From the NCBI GenBank assembly GCA_036852015.1, contig JAANDG010000411.1, positions 62,001-126,000 of the forward strand: 64,000 nt of DNA, written 5' to 3'. This stretch comes from Pelodera strongyloides (lineage: Eukaryota; Nematoda; Chromadorea; Rhabditida; Rhabditidae). A program made the position numbers and the translations under genes. The notes under the pieces are model-generated. The model had not been told where the DNA came from and searched no databases. It worked only from the letters and a program-made list of their open reading frames with translations. Each line of letters begins with the position of its first letter. Position 1 is the stretch's first letter. Below are positions 1 to 11,600 of this stretch, piece after piece.

Positions 1-672
1 GCTTTAAATCCTGATGTAGACTGTGTCTTCCTCGTAAGTTATTTTTCAAGACCTTACGCAAGCTACACTCTTATTCTCAAGTTTTGTGTGGTTTTGGTGG
101 TTCTATATGGAGGAAGGTTAGAGTATGATTGCGTTTTTTTGCGTAAGTACTATTTATTGCTATGTAAGCTTACTATGGGAGCTTAAGTTAGGGTTTAGTT
201 ATGTCCCTAACATTGAGCTTATGTGGGCTTGTGTAATCTACGAATCTACCAGACTTTATTTCAAAGCCTCTTTGTCAATTTTATTTCATTCTACCCATAG
301 TAATCTTTCACGAACGGTCAGTTAGTTATCGCCGTCAGTTAACGATTATTTGTGGTTTCCCATAATTCTAAAATACTCAACGGCGCAAGCTAATGGCTAT
401 TTATCAACGAAACGTGTTCGCGCTCTTTTTGCGCGCGTGCCGCACACTTTGTTTTGGCTAATCCATGTGAACGCATCATGGAAGCAGAGAAAATGATGCA
501 ATGTCGTTAAGCGCATCAAATAAGCATTATATTGATGCGCTCACATTAACAGCAAATTATAGCTTGTGGTTTATTGTGTTTGCTTATATAGCAAGGGCTT
601 TCCTTACGTGTGGGCGCGCGTGTGCGCGCGTGTGTGTGCGTGTATGTGCGTGTGTGTGTTGTGTGTTGTGTG

Positions 673-673
<1 letters not shown>

Positions 674-760
<87 letters not shown>

Positions 761-762
761 GT
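674..762. repeat. (GT)n microsatellite
   Basis: About 45 GT units, almost uninterrupted, preceded by degenerate GTGTGTT units. The open frames across it (Cys-Val or Thr-His repeats) come from the repeat and are not genes. Confidence 0.95.
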
Positions 763-1749
763 TACGAATCCGATTTCTCAGAGGCAATCTCGAATCGCTG
801 GACCGCAACGTTTATAATCTTGTGTTGTTGAGCCGCTGAACTGCTGAATCACCCCTTTTTGATTAATATCCGTACACACGGGCCAGCACCAACTGACCCC
901 TAGAGCCTACACTTTTCTTTTTGTTTTTGCACTCTTTCTTGTTTACAAGATTGTTTTTATTGATTCTTTTAGTTTACTTTTTGAGGCAAAATCTGCAATC
1001 ACATTGTTCTTTTTCTGCAAAACTATGTAGTAAATTTTTCTATGTACTAAGTACAAATTTATGTGCAATTCTGTGCTGGATTTGTGGAAATTTACGTCTC
1101 AATCTCAAAGTGTACGTCTCAAATCATATTCCGTATCTCTTTAAAATCATTCATAAGTCTACTGGGGGAGCATGTGCACTCTGTAGCTTTTTTTTTGTTA
1201 TTTCATTCTGCTCCATAATTACATATTACAGCGTGAAGGCGATAGGACACAAACAATTGTTTTGCAGCTGTATCATAGGGAACAGAGAAACCCATTTTTC
1301 GTGGACCAATCCATTTGTGACCACTTGGCGACCTTGCAGCGACCAAGATTTCTCTAAAGCCGTCGTCAACTGGACGCCACATGGTCACCAAACGTTTTTT
1401 TTAGCTGAAAACCATTTGGTGACCGGCTGTTGGCTGTTTTTCTGTATCTGACCTCTGACCCGTTATCCAGCTGTGAACATTTACTCTAGAAACGATTGTT
1501 TACTTTTACTACTTTTTTTGATTTCCCCCGTTCTGCAGTTCACTTTGTTTATTACTTTTACAGTTAGAAATCCCCCACACCCCAAATTCCTCAAGAAAAC
1601 TTCTATTTCTAAAAGAGCTTCTCCATTTTTCGGTCACATTGGATTTTCTTTTATATTCTGCGTGAAAAAACTTACAACTGACAAATTGTTATAATTCTGA
1701 TCTTTGAAGGGTAGTAAAACCTCTACTAAAAGGATAAACCCAAAGTGAA

Positions 1750-2226
1750 CTACGATATTTTATCGTGGAAAAGAGTCCTTGAATGGTAAGTTTGGGTTTC
1801 ATCCTACTTTAAAACTAGGAAAAGAGAACAATAGTTGAATAGGTTGCTATAAAAAAATTTACCATATGCAGAGGTTATGCTCAAACTAGGCCTTTGTAAT
1901 GACCAACTGGCCTTTCGATCATGCTATTACTTTCCTATTTTCACCAGGCTACTCTTTGGTCTGGAATACACATTATCTATTTATTCTATGCGAAAATCTG
2001 TTTCAGAGCCTACCGCGTAATGAAGTTTTCGAGCTAAAATAGGAAAGTAATAGCATGTTCGAAAGGCCAGCTGGTCATTACAAAGGCTTAGTTTGAGCAT
2101 AACCTCTGCATATGGTAAATTTTTTTATAGCAACCTATTCAACTATTGTTCTCTTTTCCTAGTTTTAAAGTAGGATGAAACCCAAACTTACCATTCAAGG
2201 TCTCTTTTCCACGATAAAATATTGTC
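1750..2226. repeat. Palindromic MITE-like element, about 190-bp arms
   Basis: The left arm (about 1750-1941) reappears reverse-complemented at about 2034-2226 with few mismatches. Both arms carry the ATTTTATCGTGGAAAAGAG end and the AAAAAAATTTACCATATGCAG block. It encodes no protein, so it is likely a non-autonomous DNA element. Confidence 0.8.
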
Positions 2227-2257
2227 CTCTTTTCACATCATGAGCTAATGTATATCT

Positions 2258-2605
2258 GGAGGCTCACGAGATCTAATTGCACGATTTCTTTCTTCTTATC
2301 GATAGATGATGGTATTTGCTTCCAAGAAACATGCCATATGAAGCAAAAGCTTTTCATTAGAAGGAATACATCATGATAATGCTTTGAATTCTATCAAATT
2401 GTTTTACCATAGCCGTTGTAATTGTGTGTGCCCCGAGGGTATCTGGGGATTTAAAATAAGAAAATAAAGGTGCAACTATAGCTAGATAGCTTTTATTCCT
2501 TCTAATTAAAAGCTTTTGCTTCATAAGGCATGCTTTATTGCAAGCGAATACCATCACCTATCGATAAGAAGAAAGAAATCGTACACTTATATCTCGTGAG
2601 CCTCC
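2258..2605. repeat. Palindromic MITE, GGAGGCTCACGAG family
   Basis: Terminal inverted repeats read GGAGGCTCACGAG on the left and CTCGTGAGCCTCC on the right, with internal arms sharing AAGCAAAAGCTTTT and the ATCGATA/GATGGTATT block. A second, longer member lies at 54096-54516. Confidence 0.8.
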
Positions 2606-2810
2606 TCATTTAAAGGCGTGGTCACCGTTTTGGCCTTTATGTATTATACATATACTTTGTATTTTTATTATCTGTCTAATTTATAAAGCATAGTGTTGGG
2701 AAAATGTTTGGCAAGAAATGCCGCAACTGCTAACTCGGCAAGAGAATTCACTGAGAATGGGAGTTACTGCATTACAGTAAATATGAAACTGACTGCGTTC
2801 CAGAAACCAG

Positions 2811-3245
2811 TTAAATGGAGAGGCCCATGAGAAAAAAGTTTTCCTCAATTTACTTGCACAGAATGACCGGAATTTTGGAAAAAAAATGACCGGAAAAAGA
2901 AAAACCTAGAACTCACAGAGTTATTCCCCGGCAAACAGTCGTCAGAATCGATTTTTGCGCTTTTAGGGCATTACATTATTGGAAACGCTTTTTTATAATT
3001 GTAGGAATGTTATTCATTCGTTTAACAATTACTGTGCAGGGAAAGAATGCCAATAAACCGACATAAACCGTAAAAAGTTATTTTGACGTTGTTGACTACG
3101 GTACCTGGCCGAACAGTTAGCCGGGGAATAACTCTGTGAGTCCTAGGTGTAAAGAAATGCGATTTTCACAGTGACATTTATGAAGTTCCGGACATTTTGC
3201 GCAAGTAAATAGAGGAAAAAATTTCTCGTAGGCCTCTCCCTTTAA
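2811..3245. repeat. Palindromic MITE, AGGCCCACGAGAAAA family
   Basis: Outer arms share TTAAA, AGGCCCATGAGAAAAAAGTTTT and a TTTACTTGCACA block. Inner arms contain CACAGAGTTATTCCCCGGC and a GGTACC block. Related copies lie at 9853-10210 and 13961-14393, so this is a multi-copy family with TTAA-type ends. Confidence 0.8.
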
Positions 3246-5599
3246 AGGATCATGCCCAAAAAGTGTTCCCCTCTTTTCGGCTGGTCCTGCCTACGGTATC
3301 TAGTTGTGCATCTTTATTTTCTAATTTTCTAAATAACTTATCCTATTTTTAAAAAAACAAGCAATAGATCGTTCGTGAACGCGAATATTATGGAAAAATA
3401 GGCGTATTTTGAAATGTGTTTGAACGTTTAAAGTTAAAGTGGTGATACCGCCGGGTATTGAACGGATTTTCGAAAACGAAAACTACAGTGAGGAAACTTG
3501 GCCGGTGCCCGGCATACACTGGGCCCGAAAAGGGTGGGCTGCCTACACCTCGCCTACGCCTCGCCCATACGGCTCGACAGACACAGAAAAGGTGCGCCTG
3601 GTGCGGGCCGAGTGTAGGCGTGGTGTAGGTGAACTAAAATACACACGAAAGTTGAAGATCGCCGTCCTCAGGCCTACACCCCCCGGACCATCCTGGGCCG
3701 GTGCGCCGCCCACACCACGCCGGAATGGGTGGGTCGGCCGTCATGCCTGGGCCCACCCGTAGTTTGTAGGCGGCGCACCGGCCAAAGTTTCGCGTTGTAC
3801 ATTCCAATGAAAATCAACATAATTATAATAAAAAAATCGCGCCAATCAATCAATAACTAGTCTTTAATCATGCCTCGCTCGCTCACTCGCCTTCATAGGT
3901 AACCTGAAATAACCACCACGGCTGGTTGCATGTGCCAAGTTGCAATTAATTTTAGAAACTCGTGTGCATAAACAATCTGGGGTTTCTTTAAAAGCTCAGG
4001 CGCAAGCCCACGTATGGAAAGTTTTCCCTACTTTGTCTGAGTTAAATCTCCCATATTACACAAACGCGGTGCGGCTGCGAAAACCGTTTTGCATAATATG
4101 CAAAATTAGGGAAGACATTTGCGAAAGAAGATCCACAGTTCGTTACCGTGCTCAACATCAAAAATAGTTAAGGGGTTTCTGGACGTGCACCGGGTTGAAA
4201 ACCAAAACAAATATGTTAACATTGATTAAATCAATAGCCAGAAGCATTTTACTATGCAACACATTGCAGTTTAGGTGCTTAGGCTCAGAAACGCACAGCT
4301 CAAACTGCGGTACATTTCTGAAAATCTTCTTTCGCGAATATATTCCACAATTTTGCATACTAAAAGCAAAACGGGAGACTTATCACAGAAAAATTGGGGA
4401 AAAGTTTTATTTACGTGGGCCTGTGCCTTTAAATTATGATTCCTTGACCAATTTGAGCATTGTTTTTAGATTAAATTTTGCTTTCATGGTTTTTAGATTG
4501 AACTTTACAATTGTTCGACGATCCCGACTTAACTAATTCGCTTTAGAGGGTTGCAGTCACTACAAAATCATATTTTTCTTCGAGTTTCCTTGTATTTAGT
4601 AAAGAATAGAGAAACATACTTTACCAAAACCGAATAATTTGAACTCCAACTCTTACCTAGTTAACGTGTTAACTAGTTACCTAGTTAGTTAGTTAATTGA
4701 ATTAACTAGTTGGCAATAATAATAAGATTTAGTAACAATAATTACTTTTGCCCTGAAGCTGAAACGTTGTAAATTGTGTTTCAACGGCGCGCAATGTTAG
4801 CCCCGCCCCCTAGGGTGTACAGAGACACAACCAACCAACCAACCAACCAACCAACAGACATTCTTCCACATGTTTTTCAAATTTTACTTATTTGGCCATA
4901 ATTTTGGTTGGAGTTGATATTTTTATCTGAAAATTTCGCAGATAATCTAAAATATGTTCTTTTAACTAACTAGCTCGAAAGAATTTCATTTTTTCGTCTA
5001 GGAAAAAATTCAGGGTGGAAACTGGAAAAAAGGGCTCTCTGATGTAACCCAAACTATGTTAGCGCTATCGCGCTAACAAAGGATAGTTAGAAGTATCAGT
5101 GCACTGTCACTACCCGCCAGTACACAAACCATGTGCTTGTTCCCTTAAAAGTAACTACGAACCACGCATCAAAGTTACGGTCTCTACAAATTGATACGCT
5201 GACTCATTTTCAGATCGTGTTATGCAAATATGTACAACCGTAAAGACCTCCTGCTATGCAATATTTACCGAAAACTACGAACCCGCGTTCGGTCTTACAA
5301 AGAACTAAAATCTCCCTTTCCTTGAGTTATTTTACTGTTTGATTCGCTAACAATAGTATTTTCAAAATTTGTTATACTATGCTCAATATGTTGCAGCTAC
5401 ATTTAATTCAAAGCGATGTGGCACATGTTTCTTACCACGTTGGACATCTGTTCTTCCATGTATTAGTACAAATACTATGTGCAAATTGTTTATATTCTTC
5501 GCCGGCTTCGCGAACCACGTGTCGCACCGCTTTAAAAAATGTATTTATGTGCCTCCTTCGCGAACCACGTGCTTGTACCGCTTTAAAAAAATGTATATT

Positions 5600-5611
5600 T
5601 TTAATTTCAGG
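5600..5611 (+). promoter_or_regulatory. 3' splice site, probable SL trans-splice acceptor
   Basis: TTTAATTTCAG precedes the first exon of the DUF229 gene by one base. No upstream coding exon was found, and the first in-frame ATG is 75 nt downstream. This matches spliced-leader trans-splicing, although an unseen upstream cis exon is possible because the frame is open back to the acceptor. A three-codon out-of-frame ORF (ATG at 5681) sits just before the proposed start. Confidence 0.5.
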
Positions 5612-5685
5612 CGTTCTCGACCATATTGCAAACATTGCAGTCTCCCACAAATAAAAAAAAGAAACTAAAAACCAATAAAGATGAT

Positions 5686-8600
5686 ATGATCGCAAGAAAT
5701 ATGATGAAAAATTTGCAACGATTTCGTGATCGAGGCATATTTGGATTCTTTACCTTGGTGTTTGGAATATATGTTCTCGTTTCGAATGATATTGGAACAA
5801 TATGGGGAGATCCGGATCTACTGACCAAGCCAGCTTTTCGTGAGTTTTTAGTGATGGTCATCTTATATTTTTTTTGATAAATCTTTATTCAAACCCAGAA
5901 GAAAAGAAAAATTAATAGAATTAGCATAGTGCCCATTTGAGACAAATTGCCTACCACTGCATTTCGAAAACTGACACGCCGTATTTTCAAGTGTAACTTT
6001 GAACAACTAAATTCCAAAACGTCTAAAGTACAGAAACAATCATTCAGCTCCAAACCCGGAAGATATACGAGGAACCGAGATATTTGACACGTGTTTACTG
6101 AAGATCTATGACCCATTTGATAAGGTGAGGCTAATTGTGTGAATAGTTTATTGATACATAGTACACCAAAACATATGCAATCAAAAGGATACCCTGAGAC
6201 GAACCGCTTCACAACAGTTCCTACTAACAATGGTCCAACCAAACTAACACACATACAAACTCATTAAATCATATTACTATAAAGACTGTTGTGCAAAGTT
6301 GACTAAACCCTATCTTCTTAGTTTACTTTCTTGCTAACAATAAGTTTGCGCGCAATCTCCTAGCACACATCACTTATCAAAGGTGGTTTCTTTTCGTTAG
6401 AAAAATGCAGTGCGAATTTCTTACGACTTGCAAACTGTGGGTTTCAATTTCCTGTTTTTTTTATTGTTGTGAAAGTCTCTAGGTAGGATATCCAGGTATA
6501 AACTAAGTTTAAAGCGAAATGCTAGCCCCTTTGGAAAATTTGCATGTGATAAGCAAATCCTATGTATCCTATGCTAAGTTTGTACGATTGCCGTGGACGA
6601 TCGTACCAAATTAGCATAGGATACATAGGATTTGCTTATCATATGCAAATTTTCCAAAGGGGCTAGCATTTTCGCTTTACGACATCTATTAAAATAATAA
6701 GATTCCTTGTTTCAGACAATAAATCGAACACTACAATGGAAGAACCCACTAAAAGGATGTAACAATAAGTATCAATATATCACACAACTAATCAACGGAT
6801 CAATTGTTGTAAACCCGTTTGTTCAACACATGGTTGTCAACTGCTCATACAGGTAATTTAAATCTTGAGAAGAAATATGCAAAACTTACAAATTACGAGG
6901 GTTGTGCGCGGCGTGTGCTGCGCGGCGAAAGCCTCGCACAAAGCAGTCGAGCGGCGAGATTCCATGACTGGAGGAAAACCCAAAACTAAGCCTGGATTGT
7001 AGGCGCATCTTCTCATCAAGGGTACTCGGTAAACTTGCGAGAACCTAGCGAAATTCTAGCGATATTCTAGCGAAGCGGGAAAATATTTTTAGAACCAATT
7101 ATATTATTTATTATGATTAGTTAATGATGTTCAACGAAAAATTAGAATTCAGAATTTATAGCTCCTGAACTATTCTAGGTGTTGGAACACAACCTACCAT
7201 GGTGAATCCGGTCCCTGGGTAGAGCTGATGATCGATAAAAAAAATGAAATCGACTGTGAATTTATCGAGACGAAATGTCTGAAGACAAATAATGTTGCGG
7301 AGCACAATGCACATTTTCAGTTAATTGAGGAGAAGCCAAACGTTGACGAGGAAATGTAAGTTATTTTATGCACACGTATAAAACAAGGTGGACCATTTGG
7401 CGACAGATTTAGGCTCTTCGGCTTGTTTGTCTCAAAAACCGTCGGCAAATGGTCACCAACTGGGTTCTAAGTGCAAGCGGTTACATTCGATTTTTCTGTG
7501 ACTCACAATCAGTGCGTTTTGCTGTCTGTAAAGTTTGTTCATTTCCGAGAAATACTACAAACTCTATACACTATATACGACAGGGAGCGAGGCAAAATCT
7601 CTATATCTTATAGTGTATATAGTTAATCTATGTGTTCAAAATATGAGGCTTTCCCCTAGTGCCTTTATGTGTTTATTATAACGCTTTCAAGTTGTTAACA
7701 AATAAAATCTTTACGGTCCACAGTTAATAATTAAGATATATTTCTAGAAGCAAGGATCCACTGCCCGATGTACATATTGTAATAGTGGACTCTGTTTCAT
7801 CAACTCAAGCATTACGGTATGAACTTTGTTTATGAACCCTAAACCCTAGAGGTTATGACTATAAAGCGCATTTGATTAAAGCTCTTCAAAAGAAATTCCA
7901 CGGTCACTGCGCAAAACAAATTGTGCGCTAGAGTTGTGAGTGCGCAATGAGTGTGCAATTTGAGCGCGAAACACGCGTGTCGTATTGTAAAGAGTGGAAA
8001 GTGATTACGGTAGATTTATCATCAGCCAATGATAAACCTTTTCAGCTCCCTACCTCTGACTGTGGACTTCTTGAAAAGAAACATGAGCGCCACATTCTTT
8101 CATCATCTGAACAAGGTTGGGGATAATAGCAGACCGAACGGATTCGCCATGCTACTAGGTAAGTGGAATCGTAACATGTTAAACAGGTTTTTCCTGGGTA
8201 AGAGAACTTCTCCGACTGCTCGGACTTATGCGAAACTGATGGGCACTTATGGAAAAACCGCTTTCAAACTTGGGGAAAACTTCTGGGAAAAACTAGTCGT
8301 CATCTGGAACTTGCCATAAGCAAACTTGTATATAATATAGTAATATACTAGCCTTGCGTAAAGGTACACGCTCTTGATGCGTAAAAGTCTGCTTATTTAT
8401 TTTTTATTTATTAAAGTTGTTTCTATTCAAGGCTGGCGTATCGTGTACATGTCGCGGTCGGCGGTCGGCTCCGCAGATTTACACGCGGATCACGATTGGA
8501 ACGCCACGTGTAAACAGTATAAGGATAATCGAACGGTGATATTCAAGGAGTACGGGAAGATGGGTGAGCTTGTTATTAGATAAATTAAAAATGAATATAA

Positions 8601-11600
8601 ACAAGAGCGGAGTGAAGAGAGAGACAGACAGAGAGGGAGATATATATATATTTAGAGAGAGAGAGACAGAGAGAGAGACTAAAGAGCTCAAATTTATGCA
8701 TATCTCATAACTACAGGCTACAAAACACTATACTCCGAAGACTATCCAGATGGAACAGTTTTCACATGGCCTTCGTGCAATGGATTCCAAACCAACCCGA
8801 CAACACACAGCTTCAGGTAACTCTCGTGTCATTGCGGTGTTATTTTCAATTTATTTGAAATGTTTCGATCACATGGATTGTGGAGGAAAGTGTTTTTGAT
8901 TTTTGTATAAGTTTTCCATATGTTTCTCTTTATTTTGAGTGGTCACTAGCCATTTGGCGACCGACGACGGTTTTCGAGAAAAATCGGTTACCACGTGGTC
9001 ACCAAGTGGTCACCAATCGTTTTGGACGGGAACAAACGTCCCACCGGTTTCAATGTGGGAGCTCATGAGGTTGGACTTGGGCCTGCTACTTAGCTATTGA
9101 TTAGATAATGCTTTTAAGGCCCTTTATCCATGCGTGGGACCAGAAAGAGCTGCGCAATACTCTGACTAAGGAGCGATGTTTTGAACTGTACAGGGCCACG
9201 ATGGACTACACGCAGCAATTCATCAGAGCTTACAAAGGTAAGGGGCTATCTGGTACGGTATTTAGTATTTTATGCTACGCTACAGTGGCCGTATTCACCA
9301 ACATGCAGGGAGCGCGCCCTGGCCTCCCCAGGGAGCTACAGAGTCCGTAGAGAGTGCGAGAGCAGAAGAGATTCAGAGCGCTCGTGAGCCTAGAGAGGGC
9401 TCCCTGTGTGTTGGTGAATACGGCCTCAGATCGCGAGTTCCCGATGCAGAATGTTGCTTGGTAGAGCAGCTATGAACGGGGAAAAATATAGTAAAATTTA
9501 GAGAAAAGAGTGATCTTCACCCGCCTAATAGGAAATAGGAAATGACTCACGAAACAAGGGGAAACCGTCACTAAATGGTTTCCCCCAGCCCACGGCACAA
9601 TGGCGAACCGTCGCCAAACGGTCCCCACCTTTGGCAATTTACTTATCTGTGAGCTATTTTAGACACTCCAAAGTTCAGTCTGTCTTGGATCGCAACGCTT
9701 TCGCATAACGACGGAAATATGCTTTTTCACTCGGATTCTTATTTTGAGGTGGGGTTTTCGTTCAAATATTACTTTTAAAGGGTCGGGACCACGGGAAATA
9801 CGTTTTGCTGGTTTTTCGTGATCAAGGTGCACTATGTGGAAAGAGCAACGCTTTAAAGAAAGGGACAGGCCCACGAGAAAAAAGTGGGCCTCATTTTTTA
9901 TTGTGAGGAATGTCTGGAATTTCAGAAGTATTACTGCGAAAACCGCATTTCATAACACATCGAACTCTAAGAGTTATTTCCCGACAAATCGTTCGACCAG
10001 GTACCGTAGTCCGAAGAGGAAACAAAGTGTTTCAAACAAAACTTATTAACATGAAGTTTCAGACTATGGTACCTGGTCGAACTGTTTGTCGGGAAATAAC
10101 TCTGAGAGTTCCACGTGTCATGAAATGCGGTGTACACAGTAATACTTCTGAAATTCAAGGCTTTCCTCACAATAAAAAAGGACAACTTTTCTCGTTGGGC
10201 CGTCCCTTCAAGAAAGAAATATAAGTAGTCATTTGAAAAAAAAATACAAGACCTTTGAGGAGACGGATATGCTCGAACAACTACCCTTACTATCTATAGC
10301 GTATCCCATCATCGATTATTCACCCGAATACAATGTGAATATAAAATATATATAAAAATAGGTCTAGAAATGTGAAATGATAAAAAAGCTAAGTTTATAG
10401 AAATTCTTCCGTGACAATGAACCACACTTGCGAAATTCCTTCGTTTTCTTCATGGCCGACCATGGACTCCGTTTCGGTCCGGTGAGTTGGAAGTTGGAGC
10501 ACTTTTTAATTTCTTATAATGCTTATAATTTCCCATACCGTACCACAGGAGCACCGCCGGTAGCTGAGGCCGTTTTCACCAACATTTACTTCTGTCAAAA
10601 AGGGTACTTCAGTCAAAAGCGCGCGGTACTTCTGGTTTCACCAACATTTACTTCTGTCAAAAAGGTACTTAGGTTAAGTACCTTTTTGACAGAAGTACGC
10701 TTTTAACACGGGAGGCGTACTTCCACCAAAAAGGTGAAAGTAAGCCTGTACTTCAGTTTTTTCTCCTTTATGAAGACTAATTAACTTAATTTGTTTAATT
10801 ATTGTATGGTTTTTATGGTAAATAAGTTTTGTAAACATTAATTGACAATGATTTCAGTTTTTGGATCACATTTCACATATTAATAAAGTGATTACACGCT
10901 TGATTATTTATATATTTCTTGTTTACATGGTAAACAACTTTTAGTAATTACTTAGATGTGTATCATATTCGTTTTAAAACGTAATCTAACTGTTATCCAA
11001 TGTTTTCCTTCAAAAAAAGTAAATGTTGGTGAAATCCATCAAAAAGCGTGTGGCAGCGTACTTCAGTCATAAATTTACTTAACCTAAGTACCTTTTTGAT
11101 GGTCAAAAATTTATGACAGAAGTAAATGTTGGTGAAAACGGCCTCTGGTCCCCACATGGTTTTCACCGGAAAAACCGTTTGGTGACCATGTGGTGATCGA
11201 TTGACGACGTTTTCGAGAAAACTTGAATAATAGATATTTTACCTACCGTTCTAGGACACTTTTTCGACCATCAACAATTTTCAATTTTTTACATGTTTTG
11301 AGCTTCTAAATGATCATTTTTTGGTAACAATTCACAGAAAATGTGTCATTTTCAACAATTTTCAAAAATGTGGTCGAAATGGATGGTCGAACTGGTCGAA
11401 ATAGTGCGCTAACAATTTGGAATAAAAATTACCTAAATAAATGACTACTCTGGAGAAAGACCTGAAACCATTGACCAACATCAACCTCGAAGAGTTTGTA
11501 AAAGTACTAGGAATCAAGAATTTCCGAGGAATCTTTATGAGAGACACTTTGCCTACTCAAATTAAAGAAAGAGAAGTAGGTATTGTAAATTTAGACCCGG

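Larger units (their letters stand above)
1..5610. other. Repeat-rich intergenic region upstream of the DUF229 gene
   Basis: No coding exon could be supported on either strand. Open frames here are short, have no convincing splice partners, or fall inside palindromic repeats. The region holds a GT microsatellite, a GGTCACC-type dispersed repeat, at least four long inverted-repeat elements (about 1750-2226, 2258-2605, 2811-3245 and a weaker one about 3970-4430), a GC-rich imperfect palindrome about 3505-3785, and an (AACC)n tract near 4828-4855. The first 670 bases show nothing I can name. Confidence 0.6.

Noticed and set aside
501..839. Cys/Val-rich and Thr/His-rich ORFs
   Set aside because: They read the GT microsatellite in several frames.
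5889..6254. 121-codon minus-strand ORF in DUF229 intron 1
   Set aside because: No recognisable domain, no splice context, and low-quality composition.
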